Part shown: positions 41,222 through 49,540 of the stretch, in pieces | Position numbering within the stretch: the first letter of the stretch is position 1 | Layout: every line of letters begins with the position of its first letter | Source of the DNA: Polyangium sp. y55x31 | GTDB lineage: Bacteria; Myxococcota_A; Polyangia; Polyangiales; Polyangiaceae | Length of the DNA stretch: 64,000 nucleotides | Reading direction: 5' to 3' | Assembly (NCBI RefSeq): GCF_029946505.1 | Contig: NZ_JARZHG010000014.1 | Location: 124,001 to 188,000, forward strand | Made by a program: the position numbers and the translations under genes | The notes under the pieces: generated by a model | Databases searched by the model: none | Told to the model about the DNA's origin: nothing | The model's input: only the letters and a program-made list of their open reading frames with translations

Positions 41222-43954
41222 TCACCGCGCCGCGAGCCCGAGCTTCTTCCGCAGCCGCGGCGTCTCGCGCTCGCGCACGGCAATACATTGGTTCGCTTGC
41301 TCTTCGAGCGCCGCGAGCTTCTTCGGGCTCAGGGAGGCCGTCTCGAAGATCGCCTTGAAGACCCGGAGCGCGTCGTCCCGCGTCACCGGATCACACGCCT
41401 CGCCGACCGCGCTCGACAGCTCGAGCAAGAGCCCTCCGCCGAACCGCGGTGCGAGCTCGGGACCACGCGCGCGAATCCATCCGAGGGACGTCGAAAGGGT
41501 CTCCGGCGCCCGCGCCGATTCATGGAAGGCACGGGCAAACTCGTGCGCGCGCAGCTCGCCGGCCCGCGCGATGTCGAGGCCCCGACCGAGCTCGGCCGGA
41601 TCCCCGATCCTCCCGATCGCCCGCGCCGCGATGACCCGCTCCTCCGGCGTCGCCGCGAGCCGCACCGCGTCCCGCAGCGCTTGCAGCCGCTCGTCGCCCC
41701 CGGTCCGCGCGGCCACGAGCAGCGCGACCGCCGTCGTGTCCGCGTCGATCGCCCGCGGATCGTCGAGGTACGCCGTCGCGCGCGAGGCCGCTTGCCGGAG
41801 CGTCCACGGATCCTCCGCGAGCACGCCGAGCGCTTCCAGCACGGCCACGCGGGCGAGGCGCGTGGCGTCGTCGTCCTGCTTGCGTGTCGCCCACCCGAGC
41901 TCCTTGCCGAGCGGCAGGAACAGCGAGCCGACGAAGCGACCGAGCGCCTCGCGTGATCCCGAGTCCGGCAGCACCACGCGGAGCCAGCGCAGGCTCTCCG
42001 TCATCTCGGCGAGCACCGCGGGGTTTCGCTCACCGCGCAGCGAGGAGAGCAACTCGAGCAGCGCATCCGCTCCGAGCTCACCGCTTCGCACGAGCGCGAG
42101 CGCGTTCGCCACGAGGCCCACGCGCTCCGTCGGCGCGAGCTTCTTCGCGACCTTCGCGAGCGCGTCCCACGAGGCGCGCGGCAACGTGAACCGGTAGTAA
42201 CCGCGCTCGTCCGCGTTCGGATGGATCCACGAAGGACAACCGCGCCGCGGCAGCTCCAGCGTCAGGCGATCGGAGAGCAGCCCGCACACGGGCGCCGCTC
42301 CGCCCTCGTACGCGACACACGCGGGCACGACGAACGCGCGCGCCTCCTCGCCGCCTGCACCCGCCCGCGAGGCCGGCGGCGTGAGCGCGAGCGAGACACG
42401 GGGCGGTTTTTCCGCCTCGCACGTGAGCTCGGCGCGCACGAAGGGCACGCCCGTGCGTTCGAGGAACGGGCGCGCGACGGCCGCCACGTCCTTGCCCGAC
42501 GCCTCGGCCAGCGCCGCGAGCAGCACCTCCGTCGACGCCGTGCCGTGCGCATGTGCCGACGTGTGCGCGGCGAGGCCCTTCTTCATCACGTCTTCGCCGA
42601 GCCACCCTTCGAGCATCCGGACGAGGCTCGCGCCCTTCTCGTAGGTGATCGCGTCGAAGATCTCCTCGGCGTCTGCCGCGCTCACCACGGGCGAGCGCAC
42701 GGCGCGCGCGGACGGCAGCTCGTCGAGCTTCATGGCGAGATGTTTGTCCCGCACCGCAGACGCGGCGGCGCCCGTGTCCTTCGTGATCGTGTCCACGACC
42801 TTCGCCGTCATCCACGTCGCGAGGCCCTCGTTGAGCCAGAGATCGTCCCACCACGGCGGCCCGACGAGGTTGCCGAACCACTGGTGGGCGAGCTCGTGCG
42901 CCACGATCGACGTCATCTCCTGCTTGCCCTGCGCCGAGGCCGCGTCGGGATCGAGGAGAGCCAGATCCTCGCGGAACGTCACGAGCCCCGGATGCTCCAT
43001 CGCCGCGGCCATGAGGTCCGGGACGGCCACGAGATCGAGCTTGCGGTACGGGTACTCGCGACCGAAGAAGCCCGCGAGCACGGCGAGCTCGCGCGCCGCC
43101 GTGTCGAGCACGAGCTCACCGAGCTTCGCCTTGCCGCGCGTCGTGACGAGGCGCAGGCGCACGGGTTCCTTTTGACCACCAACGGTCGTCTTCGCCTCGC
43201 GGATCTCGAAGGGTCCTGCGGCGATCGCGACGAGGTACGTCGGGAGCGGCTCGGTCGTGGCGAACGTGAACGTCTCGTGTGCGGCGTCCGGTGAGGCCGT
43301 CCGGCTGGTCTCGGGCGCGTTCGACAGCGCGAGCTGGCCCTTCGGCACCGTCACCTTCACGTCGAACGGCACCTTGAAGCCGGGCTCGTCGAAGCACGGG
43401 AAGACCCGCCGCGCGTCGACGGGTTCGAACTGCGTGAAGGCGTAGGAAGCGCCCGCGTCCTCGACGCGGAACAGGCCCGCGGTGCCCTCGCTGAAGGGCG
43501 CGACGTAGGTGATCTCGATCGACGCGCGCCCCGCGGGCAGCGGTTTTTCGAAAGCGAGCACGAGCTCGTTCGGCGTCGTCTGCCCCGCGCTCGGCCGCGT
43601 CGAGGTCCGCGCCGGGCGCCGCTCCTTGCCGACGACCACCTGCGCGCGCCGCAGATCGATCTCGGCCGCGTGCAGCACCACGTGCGACGTCGGGCGCGGG
43701 ATCTCCACGTCGATCGTGACTTCGCCCGTGAAGCGCGGCTCCTTCGGGTTCACCCAGAGCGAGAGTGCGTAGCGGAGCGGCCGCGCCGTGTCGGGCAGGC
43801 GGCCGTTCGCGAGCGGCGGCGGCGGCTTCGGCGCCTGCTCCGTGGGCGTCGTCGTGGGCTGCACGCGGAAGACGGGCGCGTTCGGGATGCAGCCCGCGAG
43901 GGCGACCGTGAGGAAGGGCAGGGCGAGCCTCGCTCCGCGAGACCAAGCAAGCAT
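41222..43954 (-). CDS. M1 family zinc aminopeptidase, lipoprotein
   Basis: 910 residues. Lipoprotein signal with lipobox LAGC (Cys22). The beta-saddle N-terminal domain is followed by the metallopeptidase core: the exopeptidase motif appears as AAMEHPG instead of GAMEN, the zinc motif is HELAHQ plus WLNEGLA (third ligand Glu), and a late Tyr (FDAITYEKG) fits the catalytic Tyr. A helical C-terminal domain (about 600-900) follows. The enzyme trims N-terminal residues from peptides; an envelope-anchored form would act on extracellular peptides. The AAMEH variation lies at the alpha-amino-group pocket and could change specificity. ATG at 43954 is used. It lies 32 nt after the preceding membrane-protein gene. 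Confidence 0.93.
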   Translation of the reverse strand: MLAWSRGARLALPFLTVALAGCIPNAPVFRVQPTTTPTEQAPKPPPPLANGRLPDTARPLRYALSLWVNPKEPRFTGEVTIDVEIPRPTSHVVLHAAEIDLRRAQVVVGKERRPARTSTRPSAGQTTPNELVLAFEKPLPAGRASIEITYVAPFSEGTAGLFRVEDAGASYAFTQFEPVDARRVFPCFDEPGFKVPFDVKVTVPKGQLALSNAPETSRTASPDAAHETFTFATTEPLPTYLVAIAAGPFEIREAKTTVGGQKEPVRLRLVTTRGKAKLGELVLDTAARELAVLAGFFGREYPYRKLDLVAVPDLMAAAMEHPGLVTFREDLALLDPDAASAQGKQEMTSIVAHELAHQWFGNLVGPPWWDDLWLNEGLATWMTAKVVDTITKDTGAAASAVRDKHLAMKLDELPSARAVRSPVVSAADAEEIFDAITYEKGASLVRMLEGWLGEDVMKKGLAAHTSAHAHGTASTEVLLAALAEASGKDVAAVARPFLERTGVPFVRAELTCEAEKPPRVSLALTPPASRAGAGGEEARAFVVPACVAYEGGAAPVCGLLSDRLTLELPRRGCPSWIHPNADERGYYRFTLPRASWDALAKVAKKLAPTERVGLVANALALVRSGELGADALLELLSSLRGERNPAVLAEMTESLRWLRVVLPDSGSREALGRFVGSLFLPLGKELGWATRKQDDDATRLARVAVLEALGVLAEDPWTLRQAASRATAYLDDPRAIDADTTAVALLVAARTGGDERLQALRDAVRLAATPEERVIAARAIGRIGDPAELGRGLDIARAGELRAHEFARAFHESARAPETLSTSLGWIRARGPELAPRFGGGLLLELSSAVGEACDPVTRDDALRVFKAIFETASLSPKKLAALEEQANQCIAVRERETPRLRKKLGLAAR

Positions 43955-43986
43955 CGATCGAACGTTCGCCGCGCAGCGCGGCCCGG

Positions 43987-45078
43987 TCAAGCGGCAGGCT
44001 CCGGCGCGCCCCGGAACCCGAGCGCCCGCGCCTGCGCCGGGCCCGTGTCCTTGCGGCGCCAGAGCACCGCGTCGAGCACGTAATGCGTGGCCTGCGGCAG
44101 CGCGAGGAGCGGCACGACGAGCGCCCGCGCCGAAGGGCCGAGCAGCGGCGCCTCGCGCATCCCGCCGAAGAGCGAGGGTCTGTCGTGCCAGACCAGCCGA
44201 TCCCAGAGCGCCTCCTCGGCGAACGCGAGCGCGAGCGCCGCTGCGGCGAACGCGAGCACGCCGCCCGCCGCGATCCGCGCGACGAGCCCCGCGGGAGCCT
44301 CCCGCGCACGCTCACGCGCGTACGCCCAGAGCAGCGCCATGTACGGGATCCCGTGCACGAGCACGTTCGTCACGGTGAACTGGAAGTCCGAGTTCGTCGC
44401 GACGATCCCGGAGAACCAGGTGATCGCCGTCGTCGCCACCACGAGGTGTTTGCCCGGGTTTTGCGGCCCGCCCCGCCGCGCGACGAGCACGGCGCGCGCG
44501 ACGTACGCGACGAGCAGCGCGGCCCAGACGATCCCCGCGGGCACGACGAGCGCGCCGAGCCACGGCACGGTCACGAAGTCGTCCTCGACGAACCACCGGA
44601 ACGCGCGGGGCAGGTGGGCGTGCCAGTAGAGCAGCGGGAAGCAGGTCGACGCGTAGATCGTCGCGTCGTCGAGCAGCCGTCCGAGCCGCGAGCGCTCGCC
44701 GGCCCGCGCCCGGTAGATCGCCACCCAGCCCGCCTGTTGCCGCACGAAGTGGAGCACCGCCACGTACGCGAGCACGCGCCAGAAGAGCTTCTCCGACGTC
44801 GCGTGGAGCATCACGCCCGCGGCCCAGCACGCGAGCGGCGTGGCGATGTAGAGCGCGCGGCGCTTCCGGAGCTCCTCGCGGTCGAAGTACGTCCGGAAGA
44901 ACGTCGTGTGGACGTGCGCGACGTCGACGGCGAGCACGAACGTGATCCAGCCCCAGAGCGGCAGCGCGCCTTCGTCGCTCAGCGCGGGCGCGAGCGCGGC
45001 GAGCACGAGCGCGAGCGCCGCGGACCCGCCGAAGACGGCCACGTCGACGCGCGCGCCCCAGATCCAGGGCCCGTTCAC
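43987..45078 (-). CDS. Polytopic membrane protein, unknown, His-rich
   Basis: 363 residues from GTG at 45078, with about eight to nine hydrophobic helices. Conserved-looking His lie at helix ends (DVAHVHTTFF, LHFVRQQAG, YWHAHLP, VLVHGIPYM, PQATHYVLD), which could bind metal, as in carotene-oxygenase-type or fatty-acid-hydroxylase-type membrane proteins. I do not recognise the family with confidence. It sits between the DUF350 gene (31 nt) and the M1 peptidase gene (32 nt) on the same strand. Confidence 0.72.
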   Translation of the reverse strand: MNGPWIWGARVDVAVFGGSAALALVLAALAPALSDEGALPLWGWITFVLAVDVAHVHTTFFRTYFDREELRKRRALYIATPLACWAAGVMLHATSEKLFWRVLAYVAVLHFVRQQAGWVAIYRARAGERSRLGRLLDDATIYASTCFPLLYWHAHLPRAFRWFVEDDFVTVPWLGALVVPAGIVWAALLVAYVARAVLVARRGGPQNPGKHLVVATTAITWFSGIVATNSDFQFTVTNVLVHGIPYMALLWAYARERAREAPAGLVARIAAGGVLAFAAAALALAFAEEALWDRLVWHDRPSLFGGMREAPLLGPSARALVVPLLALPQATHYVLDAVLWRRKDTGPAQARALGFRGAPEPAA

Positions 45079-45109
45079 GAGGCGCTCGGCGACCTCCCTC
45101 GGCCCTCGC

Positions 45110-45331
45110 TCAGCCGTGGATGGCCGCGGCGATGATCCAGGAAAGCCCGAGGATCACCGAGCCGATCACGATCGCGAGCGCGGTGTTCTGGTCCTCCTCG
45201 ATCTCCTTGCGGATCGAGAACGGCGTCACCTTCGTGATGATGAAGAACGCCACGGCGAAGACGACGAGCCCGATCACGACGAAAATCAGCGTGGCGATCG
45301 AGGCCTTGAGCAACTGCGAAATGTCGAGCAT
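45110..45331 (-). CDS. DUF350-type small membrane protein
   Basis: 73 residues with two membrane helices: LLKASIATLIFVVIGLVVFA and ALAIVIGSVILGLSWIIAAA. The intervening IRKEIEEDQNTALAIV is typical of DUF350 repeats (YjfL family), where one or two copies form small membrane proteins of unknown function. Likely first gene of a short operon with the next membrane protein and the M1 peptidase. Confidence 0.8.
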   Translation of the reverse strand: MLDISQLLKASIATLIFVVIGLVVFAVAFFIITKVTPFSIRKEIEEDQNTALAIVIGSVILGLSWIIAAAIHG

Positions 45332-45439
45332 CGATGCTCTCCCGAGGGCCCGGAGGGGCCGTGCCGGCAGGGTAAGGGAAGATGGGCCCCGCTGGGAAGC
45401 CTCGACGTCGCGGGCGGAAGCGGCTACCTCCCGAGGACC

Positions 45440-46252
45440 ATGGGCATCGCGCGGATCGGCGACGTCGACATCCATTACGACATCTTCGGCGAGACCGGCC
45501 CGGCCGTGCTGCTCGTCATGGGCCTCGGCTCGCGCGGCGACAACTGGACGCCCATTTCGCGCGCGCTCGCCGGCCGCGGCTTCCGCGCGATCCAGTTCGA
45601 CAACCGCGACGTCGGCCGTTCCTCGCGTTTCCCCGGCGGAAGTTACGAGGTCGCCGACATGGCCCAGGATGCCGTGGGCCTCCTCGATCATCTCGGCATC
45701 GCCGAGGCTCGGCTCGTCGGCATTTCGATGGGCGGCATGATCGCGCAGGAGCTCGCCGTGCGTTTCCCCGAGCGGTTCTCGCGCCTCGTGCTCCTCGCGA
45801 CCTGGCCCGGCGGGGATCTCGCGAAAAAGCCCGAAGGCGCGATCCTCTCCGAGCTCGCCTCGCTCGCCCACGGCGGCGATCGCGCGGCGGCCGAGGCGCG
45901 CCTCGCCGCGTTTTACCGCGCCATCACGGGGCCTGCGTTCGTCGAGAAGAACCCCGAGATCCTCGACATGGCCATCGCGTCCGCGCTCGAAGGCGCGCCC
46001 GAGGTGGACGGCCTCTTGCGGCAAATCCAGGCGATCAGCCGGTTTTCGATCTGGGATCGCCTCGGCGACGTCCGCGCGCCGACCCTGGTCTTGCACGGCG
46101 ACGCCGATCCGCTCATTCCGCACGAGAATGGCGAGCTCATCGCGCGGCGGATCCCGGGCGCAGAGCTCCGCACGCTCCGCGGCGTGGGGCACCTCGTGCC
46201 GCTGGAGGCGCCGCTCGAGACCTACGGCGCGCTGCGCGACTTTCTATCCTGA
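45440..46252 (+). CDS. Alpha/beta-hydrolase (epoxide-hydrolase/esterase-like)
   Basis: 270 residues, ATG at 45440 with an upstream CCGAGGACC ribosome site. Typical core: MGLGSRGDNW oxyanion loop, DNRDVGRSSR, nucleophile elbow GISMGGMIAQE, Asp in LHGDADPLIP and His in GVGHLVPLEAP. The Ser-Asp-His triad is complete. Similar proteins include carboxylesterases and lactonases; the substrate cannot be read from the sequence. A small membrane-protein gene follows 56 nt later. Confidence 0.9.
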   Translation: MGIARIGDVDIHYDIFGETGPAVLLVMGLGSRGDNWTPISRALAGRGFRAIQFDNRDVGRSSRFPGGSYEVADMAQDAVGLLDHLGIAEARLVGISMGGMIAQELAVRFPERFSRLVLLATWPGGDLAKKPEGAILSELASLAHGGDRAAAEARLAAFYRAITGPAFVEKNPEILDMAIASALEGAPEVDGLLRQIQAISRFSIWDRLGDVRAPTLVLHGDADPLIPHENGELIARRIPGAELRTLRGVGHLVPLEAPLETYGALRDFLS

Positions 46253-46308
46253 GTGGCTCGGCTCGCCTGGGCGGATCGCTGGTCCGTCCCATGCATCGCC
46301 GGCCTCGC

Positions 46309-46539
46309 ATGGTAGATACACGCACGGAAGGGATGTCGGGGTTGGCGTGGGTGGCGATGGTCCTCGTGATCGTCGGCGCCCTGAACTGGGCGCTCGTGGG
46401 GCTCTTCGACTGGAACCTCGTCGCCGCTCTTTTCGGGACGTTCTCTGCGCTCACGCGCATCGTGTACGTGCTCGTGGGCCTCGCGGGCCTGTATTTGATT
46501 TTCCTCTCGACGCGGCTCGTGCAACGGCCAAGAGCTTGA
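46309..46539 (+). CDS. DUF378-type small membrane protein
   Basis: 76 residues with two membrane helices: LAWVAMVLVIVGALNWALVG and ALTRIVYVLVGLAGLYLIFL. The phrase GALNWALVGLFDWNLVAALFG is the DUF378 signature. Function unknown. ATG at 46309 is given; ATGs at 46333 (closer to the usual N-terminus) and 46291 are possible starts. Confidence 0.82.
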   Translation: MVDTRTEGMSGLAWVAMVLVIVGALNWALVGLFDWNLVAALFGTFSALTRIVYVLVGLAGLYLIFLSTRLVQRPRA

Positions 46540-46661
46540 CGGCGGAGCGGCGCGTCAATCGCCCGTGATCCCTCACGAAACTCTGGACAAGCGAGGCCTG
46601 TCCAGGTTTCGATGCCCGACGTTTGCGCGCTGCACGGAGCAGCCCGTGAGGAGGTCGGAGC

Positions 46662-48692
46662 ATGCTTTTCGGGATTCGGGCGATCGGCGGGATTGTGCTC
46701 CTCGGGGCCATATCGGCGTTTGCGGCGGGCTGCAGCGACGATCCCTCGACGACCACGACGGGGGCGTCCGGCCAGGGCGGCGGCGCGGGCCAGGGCGGGG
46801 CGGGCGGTCAAGGCGGCCAGGGCGGCGATGCGGGCCAGGGCGGCGACGCAGGCCAGGGCGGGCAGGGCGGTCAGGGTGGGCAAGGCGGCGCGGGCGGGCA
46901 GGGCGGCGCGGGCGGGCAAGGCGGCGCGGGCGGCAGCAGCGCCGTTTGCGGCGACGGCGCGATCGAGGGAAGCGAAGCGTGTGACGACAGCAATACGGCC
47001 GACGCGGACGGCTGTTCGGCGGCGTGCGCCATCGAATCGGGATGGAGCTGCGCTGGAGAGCCGAGCAAATGCGAGACCGGCTGCGGCGACGGCCTGATCG
47101 CCGGCATGGAAGCGTGCGACGACGGCAATACGGTCGACGCGGACGGCTGCTCGGCGGCCTGCGTGCTCGAGCCCGGCTGGAATTGCGCCGGAACGCCGAC
47201 CGTGTGCACGGACGTGGACGAGTGCGCGCTGAACACGGACAATTGCGACGCGAATGCGACGTGCACCAACACGCCCGGCTCGTTCTCGTGCACGTGCAAC
47301 ATGGGATATGCCGGCAACGGCGTCACGTGCATGGACGTGGACGAGTGCGCGCTGAATACGGACAACTGCGACGCGAACGCGGCCTGCATGAACACGCCCG
47401 GCTCGTTCTCGTGCACGTGCAACATGGGATATGCCGGCAATGGCGTCACGTGCATGGACGTGGACGAGTGCGCGCTGAATACGGACAACTGCGACGCGAA
47501 CGCGACCTGCACGAACCAGCCCGGCTCGTTCTCCTGCGCGTGCAACATGGGGTACACCGGCGACGGCCTCATGTGCACGGACGTGGACGAGTGCGCGCTG
47601 AACACGGACAACTGCAATCAGAATGCGACGTGCACGAATACGATCGGCTCCTTCGCCTGCGCGTGCAACATGGGATATGCCGGCAACGGCGTCATGTGCA
47701 TGGACGTGGACGAGTGCGCGCTGAACACGGACGACTGTGACGCGAACGCGATTTGCACGAACCAGCCCGGCTCCTTCATGTGCGCCTGCAAGCAGGGTTT
47801 TACCGGCAATGGCAAGGCGTGCACGTCGGTCTGCGGCGACGGCCTCGTGGTCGCCGGCGAGGGATGCGACGACGCGGGCACGATGTCCGGTGACGGGTGC
47901 TCGGCGACCTGCCAGGTGGAGCCCGGCCATGCCTGCACCGGCATGCCGAGCGTGTGCACGCCGCTCTGCGGCGACGGGATCCTCCTGCCCGGCGAGAAAT
48001 GCGACGACGGGGACGCCATGGGCGGCGACGGGTGCAGCGCGACCTGCAAGGTCGAGCCGTATTTCCGGTGCAAGGGCACCCCGAGCACGTGCGCGCGCAT
48101 CAAGATCGCGTATGCCCCGTCGACCGCAGACTCCGCCATCTATCGCTCCGCCATCGCGGCGATCACGGGTGGCACGGTGACCTACGTCGATCCCCGCACG
48201 GCCACGCCCTCGCTCGCCACGCTGAACACCTACGATTGCGTGTACACCTGGGTCAACGAGGCGTACGCCAACGCGACCACGTTCGGCAACAACCTCGGCG
48301 ATTTCGTGGATGCGGGCGGAAACGTCGTCCTCGGCGTCTTTTCCACGTACACGAACGGTAACGAGCTCGCCGGCAAGATCATGACCGCGCCGTATTCGCC
48401 CGTCGTGTCGCCGACCGGGGACAACCGCTACGCATCGTCGAGTTATTCGGGCAATGGTACGACGTTCATCCACAGCGGCGTCTCGGCGTATGCCTCGTAC
48501 CATCGCGACATCCTCATCCTGCAGGGCGCCGGAGTCGTCGACGGCACCTATGCCGACGGCGAGATCGCGCATGCCTATCGCCCCGACTTCAAGGTCGTTT
48601 ACTCGAACGGCACGGGGCACCCGAACATGCAAGGCACCGGCGACTGGGCGCGGCTCGCGGCGAACGCGTGCGCGGCCGGCTTCCTCCAGTAA
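46662..48692 (+). CDS. Surface lipoprotein with Cys-rich Myxo repeats and five EGF-like domains
   Basis: 676 residues. Lipoprotein signal ending FAAGC, then a Gly/Gln-rich linker (about 35-100). Two Cys-rich Myxo-type (DUF4215) repeats (CGDGAIEGSEACDDSN; CGDGLIAGMEACDDGN) precede five nearly identical calcium-binding EGF domains (residues 184-388, each starting DVDEC). Two more Myxo-type repeats follow. The C-terminal 190 residues are alpha/beta with YDCVYTWVNEAYA and DFVDAGGNVVLGVFS, as in ThuA-like or glutamine-amidotransferase-like folds. Such proteins lie on the cell surface and probably bind other surface partners with calcium. Ribosome site GGAG lies 2 nt before ATG. Confidence 0.9.
   Translation: MLFGIRAIGGIVLLGAISAFAAGCSDDPSTTTTGASGQGGGAGQGGAGGQGGQGGDAGQGGDAGQGGQGGQGGQGGAGGQGGAGGQGGAGGSSAVCGDGAIEGSEACDDSNTADADGCSAACAIESGWSCAGEPSKCETGCGDGLIAGMEACDDGNTVDADGCSAACVLEPGWNCAGTPTVCTDVDECALNTDNCDANATCTNTPGSFSCTCNMGYAGNGVTCMDVDECALNTDNCDANAACMNTPGSFSCTCNMGYAGNGVTCMDVDECALNTDNCDANATCTNQPGSFSCACNMGYTGDGLMCTDVDECALNTDNCNQNATCTNTIGSFACACNMGYAGNGVMCMDVDECALNTDDCDANAICTNQPGSFMCACKQGFTGNGKACTSVCGDGLVVAGEGCDDAGTMSGDGCSATCQVEPGHACTGMPSVCTPLCGDGILLPGEKCDDGDAMGGDGCSATCKVEPYFRCKGTPSTCARIKIAYAPSTADSAIYRSAIAAITGGTVTYVDPRTATPSLATLNTYDCVYTWVNEAYANATTFGNNLGDFVDAGGNVVLGVFSTYTNGNELAGKIMTAPYSPVVSPTGDNRYASSSYSGNGTTFIHSGVSAYASYHRDILILQGAGVVDGTYADGEIAHAYRPDFKVVYSNGTGHPNMQGTGDWARLAANACAAGFLQ
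47211..47825 (+). repeat. Five tandem 123-bp units encoding EGF domains
   Basis: Units begin at 47211, 47334, 47457, 47580 and 47703, all exactly 123 bp (41 codons) and in frame. They are nearly identical at the DNA level, with a few changes in units 3-5, which indicates recent duplication or gene conversion. Copy number is likely to vary between strains. Confidence 0.95.
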
Positions 48693-48733
48693 AATCGATT
48701 GATTTCCCCCTGGGCCGGGGAGACCATGATCGT

Positions 48734-49537
48734 ATGGCGACGATCGTTCGTGGGCTCCTCCTCCTCGGCCTCCTTGCAGGCTGCGGCGCGCGCACCGAGC
48801 TGCCCGTTTGCCAGGTGGAGGGGGAAAAGCGTGAATGCGAGACCATCTGCGGCAAGGGCGTGGAGACGTGCGTCTGGGGGAAATGGGAGGGCTGCACCGC
48901 GCCCCGGCCCTCCTCCACGATCCCCATCGGGGCGACGATCCGTGATTTCAGCGCCACGCACCCCGATTTCGAGGATTCGATCGGGCTCGATCTCGGGATC
49001 GTCGAGACGAACCTCGGCAGCGACGGCAAACCCGTCTATGCGGGAAACCCCACGACACCCACGACGAGCGGCAAGGCGAATTTCGACTCATGGTACCGCG
49101 ACGTCCCCGGGATCAACGCGTCGACGTCGTTCACCCTCGACCTCGCGTCGAGCCCGGGCGCGCCGAATCTGTACCAGTTCAACGCGCCCGACTTCTTTCC
49201 GATCGACGGACAGCTCCTCGGGAACGAGGGCAACCCGCACAATTTTCACTTCACGCTGGAGATGCAGATCCCATTCCGGTACGTCGGCGGCGAATCGCTC
49301 ACGTTCCGCGGCGACGACGACCTCTGGGTCTTCGTCAACGACAAGCTCGCCATCGACCTCGGGGGCGTCCACGCGACCGAGAGCCGGACGATCCTCCTCG
49401 ACGACGAGGCCGAGGTCCTCGGAATCACGAAAGGCGAGGTGTTTCCCTTCGCGCTCTTCTTCGCCGAGCGTCACACGTCGGGCTCGAATTTTTACCTCGA
49501 GACGACGATCGCCGAGTTCGACGTCTGCCCGGAGTGA
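48734..49537 (+). CDS. Fibro-slime domain lipoprotein
   Basis: 267 residues. Lipoprotein signal with lipobox LAGC. A short Cys-rich stretch (CQVEGEKRECETICGKG) is followed by a fibro-slime (TIGR02148-type) domain, related to PA14-like beta domains: TIRDFSATHPDFE, FTLEMQIPFRYV, FRGDDDLWVFVNDKLAIDLGG and FFAERHTSGSNFYLETT. The same domain occurs in slime and sporulation-type surface proteins. Its function here is inferred to be surface adhesion or matrix binding. Ends 3 nt from the opposing SecY-like gene. Confidence 0.88.
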   Translation: MATIVRGLLLLGLLAGCGARTELPVCQVEGEKRECETICGKGVETCVWGKWEGCTAPRPSSTIPIGATIRDFSATHPDFEDSIGLDLGIVETNLGSDGKPVYAGNPTTPTTSGKANFDSWYRDVPGINASTSFTLDLASSPGAPNLYQFNAPDFFPIDGQLLGNEGNPHNFHFTLEMQIPFRYVGGESLTFRGDDDLWVFVNDKLAIDLGGVHATESRTILLDDEAEVLGITKGEVFPFALFFAERHTSGSNFYLETTIAEFDVCPE

Positions 49538-49540
49538 CAG

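Noticed and set aside
46137-48632. Minus-strand open frame of about 830 codons opposite the EGF gene
   Set aside because: It is the mirror of the Cys-rich repeats and has Arg/Ala/Val repeats with no domain; the plus frame has signal peptide and known domains.
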